A stretch of DNA of 64,000 bases, taken from Tubiluchus corallicola (lineage: Eukaryota; Priapulida; Priapulimorpha; Priapulimorphida; Tubiluchidae). Below the pieces are notes generated by a model. That model was not told the DNA's origin. It searched no databases and saw nothing but the letters and a program-made list of their open reading frames with translations. Positions 1 to 10,320 of this stretch are shown here, piece by piece (position 1 is the stretch's first letter; the number at the start of each line of letters is the position of its first letter). Position numbers and translations under genes: made by a program. The stretch is from positions 186,001 to 250,000 of the forward strand of contig JAQGDQ010000120.1 in the NCBI GenBank assembly GCA_030141605.1, written 5' to 3'.

Positions 1-819
1 TGCATTTCGATAATAAAAATTAAATTTATAATGCGTAATTAGTGTACGTACATTCATTTTCGTTGTGTTGAATACTTAATCGTGCATGGAGAAGACACAC
101 ATAGCAAAATAGATCAGAAAGGCAGCGTGTGTTTAACACATATAGTTGCGCAGTCAATGTAACAGAAGCCGCGTTCAGTTTTCTCACTCTTTACGTGTTT
201 TCAGTCCTTTGCGTGCAATAATTGAAGAATTTATATCGGGAAAATTATGTTTGAAGGCAAAAGTAAATTTGAGTTGATCGCATAATTTCGTATTTTTGAA
301 ATGCTACTTTTGATTCCACTTGTATAAACGTGATAATTTAACAATGAATATAACTTTGCGCATGCAAGAGAAATGTATTAAACGTATTAAACGTAAAGCA
401 TTTTCAACCGATGAATGAAATAAAGGCACTTGGAAAATATTCGAGTAATAATCTTCTTGAATTTATCATCGGCGCATGTAAATTGGATATTACGGTCCAT
501 TATTAAACGCCGTAGATTCTTTGCAGATTGAGTGATATTATCTATTATATTCCATTGTATAATGCGCAACATTTACCACAGTGAAACTACTGTGATCAGA
601 GCAAACTGAGCGGTAATCAGAAAAGACATGTTTGGGAAGGCTAACGGATTTCCATATTTAGTATAAATTGTTTATATTTATAACGGTGTGCACATAACAA
701 TCATAAATGATGCCTCAATTAATTGTGACAGCTGCCTTAGTCCTTTGAGACAGCCCTCAGGTAGTATTTTCTACATGGCGCGGGCACATTTGTCTGCTTG
801 GCCAAGAAGAATCTTAACT
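1..819. other. Non-coding DNA 3' of the receptor
   Basis: This stretch should include the receptor 3' UTR, since it follows the stop codon on the minus strand. I found no canonical AATAAA on that strand close to the stop; TATAAA-like variants occur near 670-682. No gene or repeat is recognised. Confidence 0.3.
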
Positions 820-2160
820 TCATTGTGTAGCGGCAGACAGAGCTAAATGTTCAGTTTGTGTGTTGCCGCTCGAGTCAGGTATAACAGTAGTACTATCTGG
901 TACAACACTGTTGTGATTTTTACCATTAATGTTGTCCACATCGTTAGCTTTTGTATAGATCACCATCGGCACTGTCGTGTCTGCAGTTTTTAAGCACAGT
1001 CGCTTGATGGAGAGTGCGCATGCATTCTGACATAGGATGTCGTTGAATTCTTTACGGAAGTTATCGTTCAGCCAACCATACAGCAGAGGATTTGAGCAAG
1101 CTGAACTCATAGCCATCATGTAGCACACAGCGAATATGGTGTACTGTTGGCCAGATTCAATGCCTAATGCACTACTGGATGGTGAAAAGTAAAACATAAT
1201 CATGTTGAAAATGTTTAAGGGTAGCCACGAGAGGGCGAACACGGCTGCCACGGCAATGAGGAGTTGATTGGTACGGCGTGTCCGTCGAGCTTCAATCTCG
1301 CGCCGTCGTTGGTCTTTCGTTGAGCTGACATGAGTCACCATCCTATATTCTAGACGGTGGCATATGCGAGCATACGCTAAGCTAACGATGAGAATAGGCA
1401 GTACATATTGACACACTAACATAGCACAAGTGAACACAAGGCCCCCGTAAGTTATTGGCCAGTTTTCAGCGCACACCACGCCAATATTCACCTGACAGTC
1501 CTCACATGTAGAGTCTATAGGTAACTCGCAATCCATGCAGTTTTCACATGATTCCTTGCAAGTTTTGTGTAACCATAGCGACAACTGCCTCGCTTCGTGA
1601 TAGATAAACATAGGCGTGGCCAATAGGAAGGAAAACATCCAAACACCAGCAAGAAGAAGGAGTGAACCCAGCTTTTGAACACATTCCTTGGTAGGGTAAA
1701 CAATTACCTGATACCTATCCAACGCAATGGCTGTTATGCTAATGGTTGACACTAGCACGTTAGTAGCTTGAATGGAACGGACGAACTTGCACATGAATGG
1801 CCCTAGTATCCAGTCTTTGTGCAGAAGTGTGGCTAAAGTAAACGGCATGGTGAAAAGACACAATATAAGATCAGATAGTGCCAGATTGACTATGAACAGA
1901 TTTCTGGCAGTCCTCATCTGAGGCTTTCTGATCACTGCTGCAACAACCAGACAATTTCCAAAAGCACCGATGCAGATTAATAAGCAGAACATGGCGATGA
2001 GGATATTCTGTGTTAGCGGATCAAAATTTGCCGTACCTTCAGACACCATCTGGAGCAATCCGCTCTGTTCCAGGAACTTCTTGCTGGCATTAACAGAATC
2101 AGTACTGTTACTAAAGAACAGGAACGTCATCTCCTGCATTTTCTGAACTGCCTCCTCCAT
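820..2160 (-). CDS. Neuropeptide F/Y-type receptor (class A GPCR)
   Basis: This 446-residue protein has seven membrane segments, roughly at residues 52-76, 88-111, 125-147, 166-186, 238-263, 299-322 and 338-362. Visible class A landmarks are GN at 68-69 (TM1), NLALSDL with Asp97 (TM2), Trp117 and Cys124 around loop 1/TM3, DRY at 148-150, SWLP at 311-314 in TM6 and NPLLY at 357-361. It continues into a helix-8-like GWLNDNFRKEF and cysteines suited to palmitoylation. The stretches ALDRYQVIVYPT and NPLLYGWLNDNFRKEF are typical of invertebrate NPF and related NPY/prolactin-releasing-peptide receptors, which sit in the plasma membrane and signal through G proteins. N-glycosylation sequons lie at 18-20 and 24-26. 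The start is the first ATG after an in-frame TGA; a frame extension of eight codons upstream begins with TTG, not ATG. Loop 2 is unusually rich in cysteine (see findings). The exact peptide ligand cannot be told from sequence; a PrRP-like receptor is the alternative. Confidence 0.9.
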   Translation of the reverse strand: MEEAVQKMQEMTFLFFSNSTDSVNASKKFLEQSGLLQMVSEGTANFDPLTQNILIAMFCLLICIGAFGNCLVVAAVIRKPQMRTARNLFIVNLALSDLILCLFTMPFTLATLLHKDWILGPFMCKFVRSIQATNVLVSTISITAIALDRYQVIVYPTKECVQKLGSLLLLAGVWMFSFLLATPMFIYHEARQLSLWLHKTCKESCENCMDCELPIDSTCEDCQVNIGVVCAENWPITYGGLVFTCAMLVCQYVLPILIVSLAYARICHRLEYRMVTHVSSTKDQRRREIEARRTRRTNQLLIAVAAVFALSWLPLNIFNMIMFYFSPSSSALGIESGQQYTIFAVCYMMAMSSACSNPLLYGWLNDNFRKEFNDILCQNACALSIKRLCLKTADTTVPMVIYTKANDVDNINGKNHNSVVPDSTTVIPDSSGNTQTEHLALSAATQ

Positions 2161-2202
2161 GACGAGGCACTTTGTTAGTTTCAAGGAGCTTCACACGTCA
2201 AT

Positions 2203-2220
2203 CTGAAATGGCAAAAGAAA
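2203..2220 (-). other. Probable 3' splice acceptor upstream of the receptor exon
   Basis: Read on the minus strand this is a pyrimidine-rich tract ending in CAG (TTTCTTTTGCCATTTCAG). It would begin an exon at position 2202 with about 42 bases of 5' UTR before the receptor ATG at 2160. An in-frame TGA lies between the acceptor and the ATG, so any upstream exon would be non-coding. This fits receptors of the family that keep the coding region in one exon with 5' UTR introns, but no donor site or upstream exon was identified. Confidence 0.5.
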
Positions 2221-4378
2221 TTTATTGGTGAATGCACTTACACGATGTTTGGCTAAGTGTGTTTTTGCTCGCTCGAGTATGTGGGTAGTAGTAGTAAACA
2301 GGGACTCAAATGGATTAAATTCTTGCCACGTGACGTGTTAATGTCTTCAGAACGTAAGTGAAAGGAGTAGTGCGTATCACCTGGTGATATTCCTGGCAAA
2401 TGACAATCCATGAGACACATGCCTATGACCCTAAATCCGCACCAAACAAGCGGAAGTATAAAATGTCATATGCGTATCATATGATATCAGATGAAATCAT
2501 ATGCGTATCAAAACAATTTAATACAGTAAAAAAATAACTTAGCGGCGTCGGATTGAGGCTTGACAGAAAAGAACACGCGTATTGTCAACAAATGATAATT
2601 TATAACAACTTATCCAAAGTCATCAGACGATCATCAAGGCGAGTTGTGATAAATAGTGCTATTTCTGAAGGTTGGCATGTCGGCGTCAGATTATGCATGC
2701 TTTGACGTAGTGTGGAACACATACATTCAGTTAATGAATAAAGACCCAACAGCAATCTACATGATCTACATAAGTTCTTAAGCCGACTTATGACTACAAA
2801 TAATCTTTAGAAGAAAAAAGACAATTTATCCAAATGACCTAAGACATAATTTGTAAAGCCAATGTTGGGCAGAAACAGGAAAAGATAATGTATAACATTA
2901 CTTATTGACAAATATGATTTAACGCTTGGTGCAATAAATGTGTCAGTAGCGAATTTGTAGATGCACATATGTAGTAGTAGTAAAAAAGTAATCGGCAAAG
3001 TGAAAACTAAAAAATAAATAAACGCACAAGCGAACAAACTGTATACAAATTAAAAGAAGTCATTTTTGTGTTCCTAATCTATTTTAGTAAAGTTTTATCC
3101 TCATTTATCATTAATTAAACAACTTAACATTTATAATTAATTAATCAATTTAACAAAATTGACTGCTTAAAGCGATTGATAAATTAATTTTATCAAGCCA
3201 AATTTCACGGAAAGTTTCAGGCTCAGCTCTTTTCAAGCCAACAAATACTTTGGGAGTATTTAGACTATTTCCAACATATTAGTACGAAATGCGAAGCTTT
3301 AAATTATTTGCTTATTGAGTTTTTCCATCCAACTACTTGGAAATGTCGTTGAGATCACCATTTAGCGTTGCCATGGATCAATTTCGTGAATATGTCATTT
3401 AGAACGTCACTTAGCGTTGCCATTGTATCTGGTTTATCATAAAAATGTAGAATACGAAGTGACTCTGCTATGACGCCAGAACATAAAAAAACTGGCTGAA
3501 TACGTATTACATAAATAACAACGAGAACAAAACCGGCTTTACGTCGAAAAAGACCTGTTTATAAGGTTACATAAGTTTACAAGGCTTGAAGAGAGTAACC
3601 AAAAACGCATATGCGATTTACATGTAGTATATATTGCTTTGTCGTGGTCTTTTTGAAGACATGGAACGACAAATTAAACACGTGATCTACCATATTTGTG
3701 ACCGCTGCACATTTAAAGGAAAAATTAATGCTCGAACAACATTCATTGTATTTATATACGCTTATAAACATCAAAACTACCGCACAAATATGCGCATAAA
3801 ATGCCTTGCTTAAAAAGGCAAATGAAATTTGAATCATTCTTATCTTCCGCAAAGCGAACTGAGCTGCGGTCATATTTGAAAAAAAAATTACGCAAGCTGG
3901 TGAACAGCACGAAGCATGCGTTGCAAAACTTCTGCAGTTCACTCAGAAATTCCGCCATCCTAACTGATTAAATCATTGCGAAAAAAATAAGTCGCCGGAT
4001 TAATTATCAACATAGTTTTAATCCACAGCATTATACCCCAAAATGCGAAAGTACTACACATTATAAAATTACATAATTACAGATAAGCACAGAATAATGC
4101 GAGACTGCGGGTGTACAGTAAGTGCTGGTTGGGTTGCTTTAGGTTGGATTACAGTAACTACATCAACTATAATACAGTAATAGTAACTACAACTGTGAAA
4201 AAGGTTGCTCAAGCACTGACTGTTTATATGCACTGTAACCGGTGACGCCATTTTTCATTCAAATGAGCGCACCCCAGCGTAAAGTTGTCACGACTATAAA
4301 TTGATTTACACGAAGCGCTTGTCACAATTTTATTGCTAAAACTTCAAGTCGGATTTAAACTTAACAGAAACACAAGCT
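2221..4378. other. AT-rich non-coding DNA, probable intron or upstream region of the receptor
   Basis: No coding similarity, RNA gene or long repeat is seen. The only pattern is a short direct repeat of CATATGCGTATCA near 2467 and 2498. The frames present are short and have no domain character. Confidence 0.3.
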
Positions 4379-4595
4379 ATGAGGCTTTTATCGCCGACTG
4401 TAAGTAACAAACTGCACCTACGTAAGAGAGAGTATTATTACCCTGCTTTTACCCTAAATGCCACATCGTCTGGCAGGGCAACAATAGGTACCACTTTTAA
4501 AGTCATTCATAATATCCGGCAACAGTATCGAACTCACGACCTCCCAGACGGAAAGCGGACGCGTTACCACTGGACTATACCGTCTAGTATTGTTG
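4379..4595 (-). repeat. Candidate tRNA-derived SINE
   Basis: Read on the minus strand, the first ~70 bases resemble a tRNA. An A-box-like TAGTCCAGTGG lies at 4567-4577 and a B-box-like GAGTTCGATAC at 4525-4535, with a spacing suitable for an internal RNA polymerase III promoter. An unrelated body of about 140 bases follows, as in tRNA-headed SINEs. No second copy lies in the window and no poly-A or target duplication is clear. A decayed tRNA pseudogene is the alternative. Confidence 0.45.
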
Positions 4596-6926
4596 AAACT
4601 TTCGAACATTTTTCTCAACTATCAAAATAAGCTCAACTTTCCGAGAGGTTTGACTTTTCCGTTAATTCAGGTGACATCAAGTAAGCAAATGCGCGATTAC
4701 AAAAATGTCTGGCAAGAACTAGAATGATGAGCTTACGCACCCGTAGGTAAAGAAATTGTGGATCTCCAGGATAGAATTAATTTCTGGGAAACCTCCTGAT
4801 GTGGATGATATTTCCCTTTCGGATAATGTAAAGCCGAGATTGCATCATGCTGAGCAACCATTTTTTCATGTTAGCGTTAGGCGCACCACATGTGTAAACT
4901 ATCTTGCATATGTAATATGTATTGCTATAATATCCAAGATTGAAATACATTATTGTATTCTCCTACTTTTAGATTTTTTGAGCCCAAACCCAAAGACTAA
5001 AACCCAAGCTAGGTTTCAATTTCTTATGATATAGTGTGGTGACATGTAAGTCAATGGCCTCATTTTGCGCAGCTTCTTAATTATAAAAACTGCTTAACGT
5101 ATCTCCATTTTGCCAAAATAATTACTTATTAAATCGATAGCATGTAATTATCGTTGAAATAAATTTAGTGAAACGTCAATTAAAATTTGTTCGCTAACTA
5201 GTGGCGTTAATTTAAATCAAATTTATAGAAAGACTAATGAGAAAGGCGCGTGTAATTAGAGGATTAGTGAGCCACGATTTAGCATCTGATAAGTGTGAGA
5301 CAGGAAATTAACACCGCTAAAAAGAGATAGTCACTTGCTAAATAATTATACGAAAAGGAGAAGATGGTACGTACCACACCGAAGAATCAAAAGAAGATAA
5401 GCTTTGATAATGTTTAATAATTTAAGAGGCAACAAATGATAAAATATATACTTTTGTAAGCTAAATGTACGTCTTGTAATTCTGCACAGTTTACAACAAC
5501 CAAAAACTGCGGAAAACGCTAACCAGTTTATCTATTTAAGTTAACAGTGGCAACAAATTAACGCTTTCCAGGCTTGGTTTGTCTATTAGCAACAGTAGAT
5601 GCAACAATAAAATCTTTTGATTCTTACTGGATAAAATTGACCTGTTAATAGGTCTCACTTGCTTTAACTTGAGTCAAGTGACAGTCATTCCCCTATTGCG
5701 CTGTGATGATGGTGAAGACCACGGTGACTCACAAGTAACTCGCCAAAAAGTCCTTCGAGAGACACTGTCGCATACACACTCAACATACCACGTAACAAGT
5801 GCATGACTTGGCTTCTTTGTAATTGAAAGTATCATGGTAAGTCAAGTGTTCAGCCCACTTTTCTTACTAGTTATACTATAATAACAGCTGCTCTTACCCT
5901 GTGTTAATTCGATATGTGTTAATAGTCAGCAATAAAATTTACTACATCCGAGAAAAACACGACAAAGCTATAGTCACTGAAGCGGGGTAAGCCAGAAAAT
6001 TTTGTCTTTCTAAGTAAAATGCTACCACTTTGCTTTGCTCTTTTACTGAGAGCGCATTTTATTTCTTTATAAGCGAATTGCGGGAATTCCAAAGAAAAAA
6101 TTCTTCGTTTGCGATGTTTTGCGTGATTTATAGCAGTGGCAAATTAGTATAATATCATGGTCTGATTACCGAATTTTGGGAATGTTTATTAAGACGAGTG
6201 ACTTAAGAGACAGACGCAGAAGTATTTAATGATCAGTAGATATGCCAGTATTGAAATTCATATTCCTTGTTTTTCACAGTATCTCTTTTGAAAGTTCCAC
6301 ATGTGAGGTACGCATGCGTTTTTCCTTAGGCGATTTTCACAAAAATGTTCACGCGTCATAGGAATCTCGACCCTGATAATCAATGTCAGTAACCAACAGA
6401 GAAAGTAATAACAATGTAATTTGGATCACTCAAGCACCTTTGACACTTAGGACAAGTATTTCTAGTTTGCCTGCTCCAAGCGGGATTTGAATCATTACAA
6501 GAGTAAACTTCTATCGTGTTAGAAAAAGAAATAAGAAGATGAGTTAAACTATCTCTCTCTCCCATATTTTAGGTTCGCTGTGTGATTTTCTAGGTTCTTT
6601 TCGCTGATTTGCTAGTGCCATCATCTAGCAGAAGAAACAATTTCGATGCTAAAACAAAAAGCTCTTTACGTTTAAGTAGCAAGAGCAAGAGGACTGAATG
6701 AATATACATAGCATAAAGTCTTAAAACGAATAAGAATGTTTGGAAGTACAGCTTAAATGCAAAACTCAAATTCGTATCATTATCACTTATAATAATTATT
6801 ATGAAAATTGAACACGTAATATCATACTAACCGATAACGTAATAAAAACCAGCTTAAATATGTTAAATACTTGCTTAGACAGAAGTTTTTGTAAATAAAA
6901 TAAGAAACTTCTTATTCTTCCATTGG
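4596..6926. other. Non-coding AT-rich DNA
   Basis: Nothing recognisable was found. Short open frames exist but none has domain character, and no extended repeat is visible. Confidence 0.3.
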
Positions 6927-6934
6927 GAACCAAT

Positions 6935-7334
6935 CAGGGCTGAATTATTCTATAGGTTACTATAGGCTAGAGCCTTGGGCTTTGGGACCCATGCTTTGCA
7001 TGGCTGAATAATTTAAATCACTTAAAATAAAATTTCAACCTTAAAAAGGAGGCAGGAAGTCCGAAAACCCAATTTTTAAGTGGCTACGCATTTGATATAA
7101 AGGATCCTTATTTGAAGCCTTTTATTTGACACAAAGGGCCTTTGTTTGAAGCCCTTATTTGGGATAGAGGTCCCTCTTTGAAGCTCTTCATTTGAAATAT
7201 GGCAAATGTTGCTGAAATATATCACAAATAGAAAATATCCGAGACGAGTGCGAGCATTTTAGAGGGTGGCTCTGTCTGAGCAGGCCCCATAATTTCATTT
7301 GCCTAGGGGCCCAAAATATCGTAATCCGGCTCTG
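6935..7334. mobile_element. Non-autonomous hAT-like DNA transposon (MITE), 400 bp
   Basis: The left end begins CAGGGCTGAATTA and the right end, read inward, begins CAGAGCCGGATTA, which are imperfect terminal inverted repeats. The 8-bp flanks GAACCAAT (6927-6934) and TAAGCAAT (7335-7342) match at six of eight positions, as expected for an old hAT insertion. There is no transposase frame, so the element is non-autonomous. Its interior carries about three and a half copies of a 33-34 bp unit (see the next entry). The degenerate duplication keeps confidence moderate. Confidence 0.55.
7090..7200. repeat. 33-34 bp tandem repeat inside the 400-bp MITE
   Basis: Three diverged units start with ATTTGA or ATTTGG and contain a TTTGAAGC core, followed by a partial fourth unit. 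Internal minisatellites are common in MITEs and may vary in copy number between insertions. Confidence 0.6.
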
Positions 7335-7342
7335 TAAGCAAT

Positions 7343-8644
7343 GCATGTATGCTGCAGTTTGAAGCAGTTTTTGTCAGGGTTCATACATATTGAGTGCAAC
7401 ACTTGTAAACCTAATACACACAAGTGGTTTAATGGAGCGGCATTAGATCTATCATAAATATTCAACTAACATTCATTTTCTATTTCATGTTACGTAAAAA
7501 CATCTTATCTGTTAGCAAGTAAAAGAAAAAATATTTACGTTAGTTGGAGATCTTTTAAAGCATCTTCAAGTTCGATCGACCACCTGACTATGTTTTTTCT
7601 GCAACTAAAACAAATGCGCAACTAAAAGGTCCATTCGGAAGACAACGTTTTAGTAGCAGAACTTCAAGTTGAAATTAATGTAAACGTGGAAACATAATAA
7701 CACAAGAAAAAGCAATTTTGTGTTTTATCCTTATTGTACTTCGTTAAAGTCATTTGACTATATTCCAAACGATCATGATTAATGATCGAGATAGAATCCA
7801 AAACTTTATTAATGTGAAGCGATTAGGCGTGTTTACATCATATTGGTACTTAATAACGATTTATATTCTGGTGAAGGGGACAAGAACTAATGAGCAATAT
7901 TTTTCATTTTAGAATCTTAAAGGCCTCAGAAGCTCCAGTAAATCAGTTGCGTCATTGAATAAAATGATGTCCAGTTAAGCCTACTTATATGACTAGGGCT
8001 TATATTGTTAAAAAAACTACAATTGAAAAACGTTGTACTCTGCAAAAGTTAACTAGTTATGAGTCCCATATTTTAAAAGTCCCATTACTTCTATGCAAAA
8101 TAAAGCCTTTCCAGCCGAACGGTTCTCGGCCATTGAGCAGGCATAGGGTTAAAGAACTTACACTGCACGAAATACTTTTGCTGATCACCTATATTCCTAA
8201 AAACCCTGAGTTTAATAAAATTCTTCAGCGAGTATAAACATTTGTGCCATAGCGTAAAATCACACTAACTAAAAAGGCTAGCTGTAAACGGAAAAAGGAA
8301 AATAATTTTATTAATGACAGCAACTCTATCTACAACGGATGAAACAAGAAATTGAAAATAATGACTCAAGCTCATCTTTTTTGCCGCAAAGTCCGCAGGT
8401 GTTTTTTAATATCCGGTGCATTTGACGAAATTTACGAACTTCGCAGTTGCAATGCTTTATTACGGACGTGCTTGTCCCGTTGGACTTTTAGTGAATTAAA
8501 ATGTATTATGACTGCCGCAGCAATGTTGAAAAAATATGACAGACAGCTGACACAACTGCATATCAGCTTGATAGTATGACAGAAGAAATTAGAATACATT
8601 ACGCCAATTTCATGACAGTAAACTAGTATTATTTATTTTAAAGT
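7343..8644. other. Non-coding AT-rich DNA
   Basis: No gene, RNA or repeat is recognised. The frames at 7989-8237 and 8352-8579 are short and have no recognisable domain. Confidence 0.3.
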
Positions 8645-8788
<144 letters not shown>

Positions 8789-10073
8789 TTTAGAATATTA
8801 TATCAATATAACTGCAGTTTTTAAGTTTAGAAGACAGCTTTGGAGTTTATACTGCAAGGTAAGTCAATATACCAGGTCAAAAGGCTGTTATCTTCTTTCC
8901 TTCCTTTGCAGTCACCTTCCTCTAATTGCGTAGTTTGATCTTTTTCAATTTGAAGTACACGAAAAATTTGTCATCAGCTTTTTGATGTTGCCGACAACGG
9001 TATTCTGATCATAACTTTCAAGTTAACAATGATCCGCGCAAAAGCACGTGGCAGGCTTCTTTAAACCAAATTCGATTAAAGGCAACGTTAAATTTTTGGA
9101 ATGATGTGATTGCATTGTTTTATTGTCAGTTGTTGCTTCTTGCATCCACTTTCAGATTCTTCACTGATATGTGCAGATATGACGAGACTTCAACGTGAAT
9201 GTTTGCCAGTTTTAGTTAGTGACGAAATATGGATCGTTCATAAAATAAAAGCAAAATGTTAATTATTGGTACCTAGAAATGCCGATATCATATCAGTATT
9301 GTTGAAAGTTGTTGTAATTGATTCCACAAGGAAGTAATTGCTTTTCTGGACAAATCCGACTCTTTTGCTTGGTTTCCTCATTTGTTTACGTGACTCGCTA
9401 AGGTAGAGACACTTTCCGCGGTCATAACTCTTGCGACGGAAAAGGGAAGGAAATTTCATCACATCGATCAATCAAGCGTCAAGCGGCACTCTTTTTGCTG
9501 ATCGTTGATTGCCAAATGCAATTTAAAAAATAACGTAGCTGCGAAGGTGACATGGCAGAAGCCACCCTGCTGCTTTGTCTCCCTGTAGAGATCAATCAAA
9601 TGCTAAACTTTAAAAATAGTAAATTAACATATTTTCAACAATTTTGGGGTTCAAGATGGCTTATTTTGCCCACCAGAAATGATCTATAGTAATAGTAATA
9701 AAACGTATTAATAAACATCCACATGCAGCTGCATACATTAACAGATGACAATTTATTGTTAGTATCATGAATTCCACGAAAGAATAATGAATGTAAATTT
9801 TTTCTGTGAATTCTCTAGTGCAAGAAAACAAACATGACATCTTATAGTATTTTTCTTGTTATGCACGAATTCACTTCTAGCGCATTATAAAGGTAAAGAC
9901 AACGAAATGTTTAAAATGCTGTAACGACGACGAAATGCCATTTATTTTCACCCCTTACTTTCTTGCGATGGTTTGCGAATACACTGCATATCAGGATTGC
10001 ATATCGCGTATAAAACTATGGAATGGTCTCTTCGGTTCAGCAGGTAGTATGGAAGAACGGGAGCAAGTCTTTC
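8789..10073. other. Non-coding DNA
   Basis: No feature could be supported. Open frames at 9259-9471 and 9948-10148 (minus) have no recognisable domain. Confidence 0.3.
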
Positions 10074-10262
10074 AACATTAACACTCTCTGTTTTGACGTT
10101 CACTTTGGATTCTGCAAAATATGACGGCATAATCCAACATTGAACCAAGACCTTGGCGTTTTTATATGAAATTTATAACTTCGTAAAGGTATTTTTATTT
10201 TGTAAAAACTTACGTCGTTATTTTTGCAGAAAAGTGAACGTCAAAACACAGAAATTAATGTT
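10074..10262. repeat. Fold-back (inverted) repeat
   Basis: The left arm 10074-10119 and right arm 10222-10262 are imperfect inverted copies sharing the core TGTTTTGACGTTCACTTT and a TCTGCAAAA end, separated by about 100 bases. The left arm carries a few extra bases. This could be the remains of a fold-back DNA element. No target duplication was identified. Confidence 0.6.
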
Positions 10263-10275
10263 AAAAATTTGCCCA

Positions 10276-10306
<31 letters not shown>

Positions 10307-10320
10307 TCGCCGCCGTCGTC
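10276..10320. repeat. (GTC)n microsatellite
   Basis: About nine pure GTC units are followed by imperfect GCC/ATC variants. It sits just outside the right arm of the fold-back repeat. Confidence 0.9.

Noticed and set aside
6474-6500. Possible tRNA B box (minus strand GATTCAAATCC)
   Set aside because: No A box or cloverleaf could be found at a suitable distance.
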